The position numbers and the translations under genes were made by a program. From NCBI GenBank assembly GCA_035571515.1, contig DATNCQ010000178.1, forward strand, positions 1 through 64,000: a DNA stretch of 64,000 nt, read 5' to 3'. This stretch comes from Gp6-AA40 sp035571515. GTDB lineage: Bacteria; Acidobacteriota; Vicinamibacteria; Vicinamibacterales; UBA2999. A model generated the notes under the pieces. The model was not told the DNA's origin. It saw only the letters and a list, made by a program, of their open reading frames with translations, and made no database searches. Each line of letters begins with the position of its first letter. Positions within the stretch are counted from its first letter, which is position 1. Below are positions 7,835 through 16,226 of the stretch, one piece after another.

Positions 7835-8233
7835 ATGAGAACCAGGATCGTCGCCTTCGCAGTCGTCATGACCGCCATCCTCACGGCCGCCCCGGTCTTC
7901 GCTCACCATTCGGACGTGGCCTACGATCAGGCGAAACGCACGACGCTCAAGGATGCGAAGGTCATCAGCTACGCGTGGAGAAACCCGCACGGCATCATGG
8001 TCCTCGACGTCAAAGACGAAACAGGCGAGGTCGTTCGCTGGACGCTCGAAACGGGCAGTCCCTCGGCACTGATGACCGACGGGTGGACGAAGAATTCGGT
8101 CGTCGCCGGCGAGGTGATTACAGTTGACGCGAATCCTGCGCGGAACGGCACCAAGTTCGGTCGCATGCTCAGAGTCACGAAAGCTGACGGCACGGTTCTG
8201 AGCTGGGGTGAACGAAACCGCCAGAGCCAGTAG
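7835..8233 (+). CDS. Secreted DUF6152 protein, copy 2
   Basis: A 132-residue exported protein. The signal peptide ends V-F-A at residues 21-23, predicting a mature N-terminus of His24-His25-Ser26. The second conserved His is in AWRNPH (His52), 28 residues later, followed by beta strands and a basic C-terminus. ATG 7835 follows AGGAG at 7821 with a 9-base gap. It is 9 bases upstream of its partner gene at 8243, so they form a two-gene unit like the pair at 3698/4147. Compared with copies 1 and 3 the segment after HHS is less conserved (DVAYD instead of a central FD). The function is unknown; see findings for a metal-binding hypothesis. Confidence 0.85.
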   Translation: MRTRIVAFAVVMTAILTAAPVFAHHSDVAYDQAKRTTLKDAKVISYAWRNPHGIMVLDVKDETGEVVRWTLETGSPSALMTDGWTKNSVVAGEVITVDANPARNGTKFGRMLRVTKADGTVLSWGERNRQSQ

Positions 8234-8242
8234 GAGGCGGAG

Positions 8243-9034
8243 ATGAAAACCAGTGCGTATCTCCCTGCCGTCATTGCGTTCTCGCTGATCGCCATCCCGG
8301 CTCTCGCCCAGCGGCAACAACAGCAGCCGGCGTCCGCGGCGACGAAAGCCGCAGGTCCGGCGCCTCGCCGTGACATCAGCGGCCATTGGTTGGGCCCGGT
8401 CTCGCCGCGCAAGCAACCACCGCCGCCGATGACCGCGCTCGGGCAGCAATTGTTCGATGCGACCAAACCGTTGCAGGGCCCGCGCGCGGTGCCGATCGCG
8501 CAAACCAACGATCCGCTCGTGACCTGCAATCCAGAGGGGTTCCCGCGCAGCGCGCTGTTCGAAACCCGCGGGTTCGCCTTCGAGCACGTGCCACGGCGCA
8601 CGCTGCAGCTGCTGCAGTACCAACGCATCTGGCGCGAGATCTGGACGGATGGGCGTCCGCTCCCGACCAACGTCGGCACGCCGGCCAAGGACGCGCGCGA
8701 TCCGAGATATTACGGCTATTCGGTCGGCACATGGGCCGACGACTACACGTTCGTCGTCACGACCACGGGCTTCAACGAAGACGCGTGGGCCGATGAACAG
8801 GGCCATCCACGCAGCATGGATGCGAAAGTCGAGGAGCGGTACCGGCGGATCGATCACGACCACCTCGAGGTCAGCGTGACGATTGACGATCCCAAGATGT
8901 ACACCAAGCCGTACTTCGTCATGAAGCAGGTCTACACCTGGGCGCCCGTGCAGGAATTCGAAGAACAGCTCTGCATCCCGTCGGAGGCGTTGGAGTATCG
9001 CGAGATCTTCCGGCCGCCGGGAACCGAGAAGTAA
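8243..9034 (+). CDS. Secreted DUF6152 partner protein, copy 2 (unknown function)
   Basis: A 263-residue exported protein: signal peptide to PALAQ, a Gln/Ala/Pro linker, then a DISGHW block. The family hallmark is DGRPLP followed by YGYSVGTWADDYTFVVTTTG, then GHPRS and TIDDPKMYTKP. In this copy the usual WEG(D/E)T becomes WADDYT, a local divergence in the most conserved strand. TAGGAGGCGGAG directly precedes the ATG, a strong ribosome binding site. The gene is translated with the DUF6152 copy just upstream. No enzyme motif is recognised; a beta-rich periplasmic or outer-surface role is inferred from export and composition only. Confidence 0.75.
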   Translation: MKTSAYLPAVIAFSLIAIPALAQRQQQQPASAATKAAGPAPRRDISGHWLGPVSPRKQPPPPMTALGQQLFDATKPLQGPRAVPIAQTNDPLVTCNPEGFPRSALFETRGFAFEHVPRRTLQLLQYQRIWREIWTDGRPLPTNVGTPAKDARDPRYYGYSVGTWADDYTFVVTTTGFNEDAWADEQGHPRSMDAKVEERYRRIDHDHLEVSVTIDDPKMYTKPYFVMKQVYTWAPVQEFEEQLCIPSEALEYREIFRPPGTEK

Positions 9035-9070
9035 CAGCAAAGGGCGGCCTTCACCCGCACGAGGTGATTC

Positions 9071-10228
9071 ATGCCCGCCGGTGAATCAACCGCAACACCG
9101 CGACAGGCCACGCGCGCGCCATCGGCGATTATCGTCGGCGCCGGACCGGCAGGCCTTGCCGTCGCCGCGTGCCTCGCGCGCGCGCATGTCCCGTTCACCG
9201 TGCTGGAGCAGAAGGAAAGCGTCGCAGCGAGCTGGCGCGGCCACTACGACCGCCTTCACCTGCATACCAACAAGGGAACGTCGGCGCTGCCGTATCTGCC
9301 GTTTCCGCGCGGGTACCCGCGGTATCCGTCGCGCGATCAGATGATCGACTACGTCGAGACCTACGCGCGGACGTTCGGCATCGAGCCGCGGTTCAACGAG
9401 GAAGTGGTGGCTGCGCGACGCCGCGATGGCCGATGGGAAGTGAGAACCCACACCGCCACGTACGAGGCGCCCCACCTGGTGATCGCGACCGGACTCAATC
9501 GCGAGCCAGTCGTCCCGCAGTGGCCCGGCCAGGAACGCTATCGCGGCCGCATCGTCCACAGCCGCGAGTACCGGAACGGTCGTGATTTCTCCGGACGTCG
9601 CGTGCTCGTCGTCGGCATCGGCAACTCGGGCGGCGAGATCGCAATCGACCTGCACGAGCACGCGGCGCGACCCAGCATTGCGGTGCGCGGCCCGGTCAAC
9701 GTGCTTCCGCGTGACATCCTCGGCATCCCGGTCGTGGTGACGGCCATGGCCGCCGGCCTGTTGCCACCGCCGGTCGCCGACGCGTTCAACGCGCCCCTGC
9801 TGCGTCTCCTGCTCGGAAACCTCCGGCCGCTCGGCCTTCAGGCGCCGCCGTACGGCTCGCTGACGCAGATCGCACGGACGGGACGGATCCCGATGATCGA
9901 CGTCGGCACGATCGATCTGATCAAACGTGGCGTCATCGCGATTCGGCCCGGCATCGAGCGGTTCGTCGAAGATGGGGTCGTGTTCACCGACGGCCGCCGC
10001 GAAGCATTCGACGCGGTGGTGCTCGCGACCGGTTTCCGGGCCCGTGTGGACAGCTTTCTCGAGGCGCAGGGACTGGTCGACGAACACGGCAACCCGCGCC
10101 CTGATGCGGCGCTGCCGGAGGGCCTGTACTTCTGCGGGTTCAATGTCGTCGCGCGCGGCCTGCTCAACCAGATCGGACGCGATGCGAAGGGGATCGCGGC
10201 GCAGATCGCGGGCGACCGCGCGGCATGA
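9071..10228 (+). CDS. Flavin-containing monooxygenase (FAD/NADPH)
   Basis: A 385-residue soluble class B flavoprotein monooxygenase. It has the FAD-binding GxGxxG at VGAGPAG (22-28), the FMO-type fingerprint YRGRIVHSREY (157-167), an NADPH-binding GxGxxG at VGIGNSG (181-187) and the ATG motif in VLATGF near residue 325. The N-terminal SWRGHYDRLHLHT stretch resembles the YUCCA-like/small FMO group, which hydroxylates or decarboxylates small nitrogen-, sulfur- or indole-containing substrates. The natural substrate cannot be read from sequence. It lies 36 bases after the DUF6152 partner and has a Shine-Dalgarno-like GAGGTGA. A hairpin follows at 10234. Confidence 0.88.
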   Translation: MPAGESTATPRQATRAPSAIIVGAGPAGLAVAACLARAHVPFTVLEQKESVAASWRGHYDRLHLHTNKGTSALPYLPFPRGYPRYPSRDQMIDYVETYARTFGIEPRFNEEVVAARRRDGRWEVRTHTATYEAPHLVIATGLNREPVVPQWPGQERYRGRIVHSREYRNGRDFSGRRVLVVGIGNSGGEIAIDLHEHAARPSIAVRGPVNVLPRDILGIPVVVTAMAAGLLPPPVADAFNAPLLRLLLGNLRPLGLQAPPYGSLTQIARTGRIPMIDVGTIDLIKRGVIAIRPGIERFVEDGVVFTDGRREAFDAVVLATGFRARVDSFLEAQGLVDEHGNPRPDAALPEGLYFCGFNVVARGLLNQIGRDAKGIAAQIAGDRAA

Positions 10229-10233
10229 CGGTC

Positions 10234-10252
10234 CGCAGCGGGATCCGCTGCG
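10234..10252. terminator. Hairpin after the monooxygenase gene
   Basis: CGCAGCGG pairs with CCGCTGCG across a 3-nt loop, six bases after the monooxygenase stop. The stem is perfect and there is no T-run, so it is a putative factor-dependent or processing terminator. Confidence 0.5.
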
Positions 10253-10345
10253 CGAACTGCTGCGCCGGGCGGGCGTTAATTGCCGTCAATAGTCTCGCGT
10301 TCGGAATCGGTCGTGCATCCATCCGTTGGACGAGGTGAACAGCCG

Positions 10346-10588
10346 ATGGCAGACAGAGACCAGGAACGGCGAGGAGCCGATGCCGACACAGAGAACCAGC
10401 AGCCCCGCGGCTCGCGCGAACCCGACCACGATCGGATCGCCCGCCGGGCCTACGAAAGGTACGAAGCCCGCGGCCGCGGGGATGGTGGGCACCTTGACGA
10501 TTGGTTCGAAGCGGAGCGAGAACTGACGGGGGGTTCGCCTGCAGCCGCCGACGAGCGATTGGCTGATGATGAGAATCAGATCGACTAG
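10346..10588 (+). CDS. DUF2934 small protein
   Basis: An 80-residue hydrophilic protein with the DUF2934 signature IARRAYERYEARGRG followed by HLDDWFEAERELT. It is flanked by acidic, disordered N- and C-terminal tails. DUF2934 proteins are small helical proteins of unknown function, frequent in Acidobacteria and some proteobacteria. ATG 10346 is chosen because it starts a hydrophilic chain and is preceded by a GA-rich segment; the frame is open upstream to 10280. It converges with the response regulator gene, the two ends overlapping by four bases. Confidence 0.8.
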   Translation: MADRDQERRGADADTENQQPRGSREPDHDRIARRAYERYEARGRGDGGHLDDWFEAERELTGGSPAAADERLADDENQID

Positions 10589-10989
10589 CGACCGATGCCC
10601 TTCGTTACATGGTCACAGATGATTTGGGCCACGTGATCGGGGTCGCACGGCTTGCGGAGCACCATCAGCGCGTGCGGGAGGTCGGGCAGTGGATCAACGC
10701 CCGTGACGACGATGATCGGAATGTCGTTGGTGAGAGGGTTTGCCGCAAACTCGCGCAGCACCGTCGAACCGCTCACGTTTGGCAACATGAGGTCCAGGAG
10801 CACGAAATCCGGCCGGTTCTTTTCGAGCGCCCGCAGCGCCGCGACGCCGTCCGCTGCGCGCGTTGGTGCCAGTCCTCGCAGAGCCAGCGCCGTGCAGTAC
10901 AAGTGGGCAAGCTGCGCGTCATCTTCAACGACCAGGACTTTCGTCCGTTCGGACGTGGACGACAGAGGATCCATTGAGGCGACCAGCAC
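10585..10989 (-). CDS. Single-domain response regulator
   Basis: A 134-residue stand-alone receiver (CheY-like) domain with all phosphotransfer residues: acidic pair Asp23/Asp24 in VVEDD, phospho-acceptor Asp66 in LLDLMLP, Thr96 in VVTG and Lys113 in LRKP. There is no output domain, so it acts by protein-protein contact or as a phosphate shuttle. An internal Met6 is an alternative start. No histidine kinase is adjacent; the coiled-coil kinase 8 kb away (18755-20194) lacks a fused receiver and is a possible but unproven partner. Confidence 0.9.
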   Translation of the reverse strand: MLVASMDPLSSTSERTKVLVVEDDAQLAHLYCTALALRGLAPTRAADGVAALRALEKNRPDFVLLDLMLPNVSGSTVLREFAANPLTNDIPIIVVTGVDPLPDLPHALMVLRKPCDPDHVAQIICDHVTKGIGR

Positions 10990-11108
10990 GAGGAGTTTAG
11001 CTGATTCTTTCCATCCGCAACGCTGAGCGACTGCTGAGGAAGATCGCGCGAATCAAGGGCCTTGCAACCGCTGAGGCACCTTCCTTTGCAGGAGTACCAC
11101 CCGGAGCC

Positions 11109-11279
11109 ATGCAAGACCGGCAACCCGATCCGAAGCACAACGAACTCTTCAAACGTCTGGACGAACTGCGCGAGGAAGTCGCCGGGCTGCGCCAGCGCAT
11201 CGAGTCCGCACAGGACGAGGATCGCCGAAGAACATCCCGCCCCTTTTCCTGGCCGGACAGGCGAAAGACTGCCGCGTAA
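11109..11279 (+). CDS. Small coiled-coil protein (56 aa)
   Basis: A very short frame starting at ATG 11109 after CCGGAGCC. Residues 11-35 (ELFKRLDELREEVAGLRQRI) show regular leucine/valine heptads typical of a short coiled coil, followed by a basic tail. The composition is protein-like and the ribosome site is plausible, but no family is recognised. It is one of several tiny genes between 10.3 and 12.5 kb. Confidence 0.45.
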   Translation: MQDRQPDPKHNELFKRLDELREEVAGLRQRIESAQDEDRRRTSRPFSWPDRRKTAA

Positions 11280-11381
11280 CCACGCAGACGCGCCCACCAT
11301 CTTCCTCGACTGCAGGCGACGCCCGACGTCTCATCCAATTTGGAGTACCGAATTTGCTAGTTCTGGCGCCGCGCCCCCGAG

Positions 11382-11561
11382 ATGGCACCAGACGAGCCAC
11401 CCTCCGCTCGATCTTCAGAAGTTGTTTGTCCGAAATGCCGGGCGATTGGCAAGACGTGGCAAACCTTCCTCGCCTGGAAGACGACGGGATACATCTTGTA
11501 CGTCTGTTACGAGTGCGCCCATTCGTGGTCGATTCGAGACCGCCGGAACGATAGTCAGTAA
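11382..11561 (+). CDS. Small zinc-ribbon protein (59 aa)
   Basis: A short frame from ATG 11382 encoding SEVVCPKCRAIGKTWQ, then a 20-residue insert, then YVCYECAHSWSI. The two CxxC knuckles (Cys16/Cys19 and Cys42/Cys45) form a classic zinc ribbon, with Trp/His after the second knuckle as in nucleic-acid-binding ribbons. It resembles in design the small protein at 12266-12466 (CPKC...CEAC...CW), so the two are probably paralogues. A role in DNA/RNA contact or transcription is inference from the fold only. Confidence 0.65.
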   Translation: MAPDEPPSARSSEVVCPKCRAIGKTWQTFLAWKTTGYILYVCYECAHSWSIRDRRNDSQ

Positions 11562-11602
11562 AGCCCTGCCCGGCTCATCGTTTTTGACGCCTCTCGAAGC
11601 TG

Positions 11603-11866
11603 TCAGCCACGTTGGCGCCTGCGTCTCTCGGGCCGGTTACGGCGATCCGACCAATCTGTGGCGGGTCGATCGCGCTTCGCCTCGTTCGCCATCCTCGATT
11701 TGATCTGCGCTTGAAGTTCCCGCGCCTGCTGCATCAGGTCATCGAGCTTGGCGAGAATCGAGGCAAGTTCTTCCGGCGTGAGTTCCGGCACGAGCCATTG
11801 TAGGCACGCCGCCAGGGAAACGGATTTGATGCCGTCAAAAGCCGGTCCGGGGCATGCCCATTGCAC
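11603..11866 (-). CDS. Conserved-looking small helical protein
   Basis: An 87-residue frame. Residues 25-60 (VPELTPEELASILAKLDDLM then QQARELQAQIKSRM) form an amphipathic helical hairpin or coiled coil with natural composition, followed by a strongly basic tail. The first 25 residues look less natural, so the true start may be inside the frame. No family is recognised. Confidence 0.45.
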   Translation of the reverse strand: MQWACPGPAFDGIKSVSLAACLQWLVPELTPEELASILAKLDDLMQQARELQAQIKSRMANEAKRDRPATDWSDRRNRPERRRRQRG

Positions 11867-11879
11867 CTCCTACGAAGGG

Positions 11880-12101
11880 ATGCGCGTACGACTGACGCGG
11901 AAATTGGCGCAACGACTGGATGGCGTCGATCTCCGCTCGTTTCACGTCGGCGACATCCTCAACTTGCCGCAGACAGACGCTCGCCTGTTGCTCGCAGAAG
12001 GCTGGGCGGTGCCCGAGCGCAGGATGGCGGATCGTTTCAATCGCGTCGAGCGCACCAGCGCATCGACTGACATATCCGATCAACAACGTCGCGCCTCGTA
12101 G
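11880..12101 (+). CDS. Small conserved hypothetical protein (73 aa)
   Basis: Starts at ATG 11880 with MRVRLTRKLAQRLDGVDLRS, continuing FHVGDILNLPQTDARLLLAE and GWAVPERR. This pattern (RLxxKLA, DGIDLS, HVGDxLxLP, LLxAEGWA) is one I recall as a widespread small hypothetical protein in soil bacteria, probably a compact alpha/beta domain. No function is known. It sits between two minus/plus tiny genes and has a weak purine-rich site before the start. Confidence 0.6.
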   Translation: MRVRLTRKLAQRLDGVDLRSFHVGDILNLPQTDARLLLAEGWAVPERRMADRFNRVERTSASTDISDQQRRAS

Positions 12102-12216
12102 CCAATGCGGCGATCGAGGAAATGACGTCAAGATAACAAGATATTCCCTTGAATGCCCCAGGTGCGCGCAGTACCATGCGCCGCGCACTGAATCTGCACG
12201 ACTACCCTCGGCCATG

Positions 12217-12244
12217 CAGCTTCACCGAAGCAGCTTCACCGAAG
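12217..12244. repeat. Perfect tandem 14-bp duplication
   Basis: CAGCTTCACCGAAG occurs twice in direct succession (12217-12230 and 12231-12244). Each unit contains GCTTC-ACC-GAAG, able to form a small hairpin. It lies about 20 bases before the zinc-ribbon gene and may affect its leader. Confidence 0.6.
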
Positions 12245-12265
12245 CCACTGCTCAGGGAGGGTTGC

Positions 12266-12466
12266 ATGCCTCCAGATTCACCGTGTTCGCCAACGCTTTC
12301 ACTGCGTTGTCCCAAGTGCTCCCATGACGGCGTCCATCTCTTCCTGCGTTCTGAAACGATTCTCACGGTGACGTGCGAGGCGTGTCAGCATTGCTGGGCA
12401 GCTGACATCGCAACGTTGCCTGAAGACGTGAGGCGAGAGGCTCGACGCGCGGCGAGTGATCAATAG
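12266..12466 (+). CDS. Small zinc-ribbon protein (66 aa)
   Basis: Starts at ATG 12266 behind AGGGAGG, a good ribosome site. It encodes LRCPKCSHDGVHLF, then TVTCEACQHCWAADI and an acidic/basic helical tail. Knuckles CPKC (Cys15/Cys18) and CEAC (Cys37/Cys40) should bind one zinc ion. It resembles the 59-residue protein at 11382; together they suggest a local family of minimal ribbons. The molecular partner is unknown. Confidence 0.7.
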   Translation: MPPDSPCSPTLSLRCPKCSHDGVHLFLRSETILTVTCEACQHCWAADIATLPEDVRREARRAASDQ

Positions 12467-12542
12467 CCGACACGCCGGGGAGCAGGACATCCACCTTCGC
12501 ACAGCGCAACGCGCTGCTCGAGCATGTTCGATGTGCGCGTCG

Positions 12543-13634
12543 TCAACAGCCTGACGACGACGTGACGGTGGTGGAAACGCCGAGGAATCGCTCGAAACGC
12601 TGCACAGCGTTCCCCAGTCCGGCGCGCTCCACCTGGTTCAATTTCCGAAAGGTAACGAGCTCGATGTGAACGCTATTCGATCGTCTTGCCGTGCGCCACG
12701 TGCCGGACACCTGTCCGTCGATGACCAGTGAATGGCGGAAGTTCACAGGGTTGCCCGAACCCTCTGTCACGAGCGACGGCCCGTGCGGTACGACGTCGCG
12801 ATCCCGGTAGGCCACGACGTACTCGTCGTAGATCGGCAGGAGATGAACGCCCCGGAGCCGTACCCGACGTGAAGGTTCATCACCGATCGTCCAGTACGTC
12901 CGGCCCTCGACGTGCTCAGCGCGCGCCCCGTTCATCTCGAGCCCGCGCTTCGCGTCCGCCGTCGTCAGTCCGGACCACCAGACGAAATCCCTGACGGTGG
13001 CAGGGCCGTGGCTCGTGAAGTAGCGGCGCGCGAGCGTCGCCAGCGCTTCCTCGGCTGGCAGGCGCTTCGCTGCCGGCGCCCGCTCCGCGACGAGCGCGTA
13101 GGTGAACTGGCGGCCTCGACGAGGCCCGCTGCAGATCACGCCCTCGAGCTCCGCGAACATGCAGACGAGTCCGAGACGGAAGCCATCGAACGCCATGCGC
13201 GCACGACTGAGGTGCGCACCCAACTCGATGCGCGTCAGATGCTGCCCGTCACGAAGCGCACGCTCCATCAGGCGCGTGCCGCGGACGAGCATCCGTTGAT
13301 CGAGTTCGAACCGCCGCCGGTAGGGCGCGACCAACTGGTGCACGCGCGGTGCGGTCAGCTCCAGCAGCCACCGGATGTCGTCGGGCGCGACGAAGTGCCA
13401 CGTCGGACGCATCACGTGCGTGCGGAGCATTTCGCCGTTCGCGAATGCGCGCTCGAGGTCGGCGTCGCTGACGCCGTCGCGCATCCGCAGAGCGAGACCC
13501 CACTTTGCCGGGTCGAATTCCTGCGCCTGCACGGCGCCGAGCCGCCGGACCACGTCGGCAGGCCGGGAAAGCTCCGTTCGCGTGACGTGCTGATTCCAGA
13601 GCCGGCGGCGTGCGAGAGCCGCGATGTCTGTCAT
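12543..13634 (-). CDS. Winged-helix DNA-binding domain protein (YcaQ/HTH_42 type)
   Basis: A 363-residue protein of the family with tandem winged-helix modules related to YcaQ/AlkZ, whose characterised members are DNA glycosylases acting on interstrand crosslinks or bulky adducts. Visible landmarks are LARRRLWNQH at the N-terminus, RRLGAVQAQEFDPAKWGLAL, the LRTHVMRPTWHFVAPDDIRW block, and a late PIYDEYVVAYRDR near residue 270. AlkZ-type catalytic QxQ/QxD motifs correspond to the VQAQEFD region (QAQ), so DNA-repair activity is plausible but inferred. It is transcribed away from a short membrane-protein frame at 13752. Confidence 0.8.
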   Translation of the reverse strand: MTDIAALARRRLWNQHVTRTELSRPADVVRRLGAVQAQEFDPAKWGLALRMRDGVSDADLERAFANGEMLRTHVMRPTWHFVAPDDIRWLLELTAPRVHQLVAPYRRRFELDQRMLVRGTRLMERALRDGQHLTRIELGAHLSRARMAFDGFRLGLVCMFAELEGVICSGPRRGRQFTYALVAERAPAAKRLPAEEALATLARRYFTSHGPATVRDFVWWSGLTTADAKRGLEMNGARAEHVEGRTYWTIGDEPSRRVRLRGVHLLPIYDEYVVAYRDRDVVPHGPSLVTEGSGNPVNFRHSLVIDGQVSGTWRTARRSNSVHIELVTFRKLNQVERAGLGNAVQRFERFLGVSTTVTSSSGC

Positions 13635-13751
13635 GCCAGGACGTCTCGACGCGATCGAACGGCCAGGAGCCGAGGTGCGCCGTCGGGCCGAAGGTCGGTC
13701 ATGCAGGAATCACTTATCGATTCACGTGCACACGGCAATGCGGCACGGCGC

Positions 13752-13961
13752 ATGCTATTCAGTGTGCGGAGTGTTTGTGTGGTGGATCTGCTTGCCGTCG
13801 CAGCAATATTCGCGGTGTCCGTGCTCCTCGGAGTGGCAGCGGCCGCTGGATTTCTCGCGCTCGTCTTTCATGCCATGACACGCTCAGCGCCACTCCCGAC
13901 CGGCGTCTCAGCCACGCCGGTGATGCGGTCGATCGCGTTGGCTGACGAGCTCGCCGCCTAG
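13752..13961 (+). CDS. Possible single-pass small membrane protein
   Basis: A 69-residue frame with one long hydrophobic stretch (about residues 8-42, VVDLLAVAAIFAVSVLLGV onward) and a short polar tail. ATG 13701 would give 86 residues. The hydrophobic segment makes a membrane protein believable, but there is no family match and no clear ribosome site, so it may not be a gene. Confidence 0.35.
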   Translation: MLFSVRSVCVVDLLAVAAIFAVSVLLGVAAAAGFLALVFHAMTRSAPLPTGVSATPVMRSIALADELAA

Positions 13962-14020
13962 GCGCACGGTTCACAACAGCTCGTCTATTCGCACCCCGGT
14001 TCTCACTCGATGGGCGCCGC

Positions 14021-16219
14021 TCAGGCGTGAAGGATCACCCCGGCGTTTCTGGTAGCCGCGCGCGTGGCGGCCTTCGGCTGCTGCGCGAACAACACGACCG
14101 TGCTTCGCGGGTTGACGATGTAGTGATCCGCGGGATCGAGTTCGACCTCCTGTCCGGCCTCGAGGAAGTCGTCACCGCCCGGAAGGCTCGTGTCGATGGC
14201 CCGGTGCCACCCCCGATCGGCGCCCAGTTGCGGCAGCCTGATCCACTGCGGTTCGTAGTGGCCGTTGAGGATGAAGAACAGGCGGTCGACGCCGTTGTTG
14301 GAACCGTCTTCGCTCGCGTCGAGCTGCACGCAGACCGTGCGCGCGTTCGCGTCCTGCCATGCGGGCGTTCCCAGGGCATTCGAGTACCAGGTCAGATCCG
14401 CCACGCCGTCATCGTCCAGGTCGTGGCCCAGGTAGAACTTCCGGCGCTGGAGGACGGGGAAGCGGCGCGTCAGCGCGATGGCCTTCCGGAAGAAGTCCGT
14501 CAGGTCCTGGTTGCTCGCGGCGGCGGTCCAGTCGAACCAGCCGATCTCGTTGTCCTGGCAGTACGCGTTGTTGTTGCCCTGCTGGGTCCGCGCGAACTCG
14601 TCTCCGCCGAGGATCATCGGCGTTCCCGACGAGAAGAGCAGGTAGCAGGCGAAGTTCTTCATCAGCTGCTTCCGCAGCGCCACGATCGCACGATCGCCCG
14701 TCACGCCTTCGACGCCGCAGTTCCACGAGTGGTTGTCGTCGGAGCCGTCACGATTGTTCTCGCCGTTGCGCTCGTTGTGCTTGCCGTTGTAGGACACGAG
14801 ATCGTTCAGCGTGAAGCCGTCGTGGCAGGTGATGAAGTTGATGCTGTTGAACGCCGAGCGGCCGTCCTCGGCGTAGAGATCGGCGGAGCCGGTGAGCCGC
14901 CAGCCCACGTCGGCGAGCGTACCGGAGTCGCCCTTGCCGAACGACCGCATCGTGTCGCGAAACTTGCCGTTCCACTCGGACCAGTCCACCGGGAAGTTGC
15001 CCACTTGATAGGTGCCGATGTCCCACGGTTCCGCGATCATGATCACGCGGTTGAGGATCGGATCCTGTGAGACCGCATCGAAGAACGACGATGAGGCCGC
15101 GAACGAGCCGTCTTGGCCGGAGCGCCCGAGCACGGACGCGAGGTCGAAGCGGAACCCGTCGACGTGCATGACGTCCGCCCAGTAGCGAAGCGAGTCCATC
15201 ACCAGCCGAATCACCGCCGTGCTGTCGAAGTTCAGGCTGTTCCCGCAGCCGGTGTAGTTCATGTAGTAGCGCCGCGGCGCCTCGTCTGGTCCCGTGAGGC
15301 TGTAATAGGCGGGGTTGTCGATGCCGCGGAAACAGAGGCTCGGGCCCATCTCGTTTCCCTCGCCCGTGTGGTTGTAGACGACGTCGAGGATGATCTTGAT
15401 GCCCGCCCGGTGCAGCTCGCGGACGAGCGTCTTGAACTCCGTCACCTGGCATCCCGGCGTCCTGCCCGTGGAGTACGACGATTCGGGGGCGAAGAACCCG
15501 ACGGAGTTGTAGCCCCAGTAGTTCGTCAACCCCTTCTCCAGGAGGAAATCGTCAACGTAGTACTCGTGGATGGGGAGCAGTTCCACGGCGTTGACGCCAA
15601 GCTGCTTCAAGTAGGGAATCTTCTCGATGAAGCCCAGGTACGTAGCGCGCTCCTTCACGCCGGACGAGGGATGCGCCGTAAAGCCCTTGACGTGGACCTC
15701 GTAGATGACGAGTTGTTCGAGCTGGAGATCGGGAGACGTCGTCCCCTGCCAGTCGAACCCGTCGTCGATGACGATGCTCCTGGGGACGATGGCGGTGTTG
15801 TCGCGGCGATCCTGGACGCTCTCGCCGGCGCCCGGTTGCGGATCGTAGGCGAGCAGCAGGTTGTCGGTGTTGCGGAATTTCCCGGTTACCGCCTTTGCGT
15901 AGGGATCGAGCAGCAGCCTGGCGTCGTTGAAGCGCAGGCCCCATTCCGGGCGGTACTCACCGCGAACCTTGTAGCCGTACAGTTGCCCGGCGGTGATGCC
16001 TTCGACGAGCGCGTGCCACACGAACCGGTCGCGCTCCTCGAGGCGAATGATGTCGGCAGGATCGCCGTCAGCCTCGTCGAACAGGAGGAGGAACACCTCC
16101 GTCGCATGCTGGGAGTACAGCGCGAAGTTGACGCCGGCGGGTGTCGGCGTCGCGCCCAGCGGATAGTGCGTGCCCTTGGCGACGGTCTTCGTCGTCCGAT
16201 GCTCGAGCGGGTACGACAC
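14021..16219 (-). CDS. glgX: Glycogen debranching enzyme (GlgX/TreX, GH13 isoamylase type)
   Basis: A 732-residue cytoplasmic enzyme hydrolysing alpha-1,6 branch points of glycogen or limit dextrins. It has an N-terminal CBM48-like domain (about 17-110, PLGATPTPAGVNFALYS), then a GH13 barrel. The four conserved regions are DVVYNHT (279-285), DGFRFDLA with nucleophile Asp359, AEPWD with acid/base Glu397, and ITCHDGF with the transition-state Asp467. Length and motif order fit the GlgX/TreX group. It starts with GTG at 16219, seven bases after the stop of the NHL-repeat gene, so the two are co-transcribed. No other glycogen gene is near. Confidence 0.95.
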   Translation of the reverse strand: MSYPLEHRTTKTVAKGTHYPLGATPTPAGVNFALYSQHATEVFLLLFDEADGDPADIIRLEERDRFVWHALVEGITAGQLYGYKVRGEYRPEWGLRFNDARLLLDPYAKAVTGKFRNTDNLLLAYDPQPGAGESVQDRRDNTAIVPRSIVIDDGFDWQGTTSPDLQLEQLVIYEVHVKGFTAHPSSGVKERATYLGFIEKIPYLKQLGVNAVELLPIHEYYVDDFLLEKGLTNYWGYNSVGFFAPESSYSTGRTPGCQVTEFKTLVRELHRAGIKIILDVVYNHTGEGNEMGPSLCFRGIDNPAYYSLTGPDEAPRRYYMNYTGCGNSLNFDSTAVIRLVMDSLRYWADVMHVDGFRFDLASVLGRSGQDGSFAASSSFFDAVSQDPILNRVIMIAEPWDIGTYQVGNFPVDWSEWNGKFRDTMRSFGKGDSGTLADVGWRLTGSADLYAEDGRSAFNSINFITCHDGFTLNDLVSYNGKHNERNGENNRDGSDDNHSWNCGVEGVTGDRAIVALRKQLMKNFACYLLFSSGTPMILGGDEFARTQQGNNNAYCQDNEIGWFDWTAAASNQDLTDFFRKAIALTRRFPVLQRRKFYLGHDLDDDGVADLTWYSNALGTPAWQDANARTVCVQLDASEDGSNNGVDRLFFILNGHYEPQWIRLPQLGADRGWHRAIDTSLPGGDDFLEAGQEVELDPADHYIVNPRSTVVLFAQQPKAATRAATRNAGVILHA

Positions 16220-16226
16220 GACGCGA

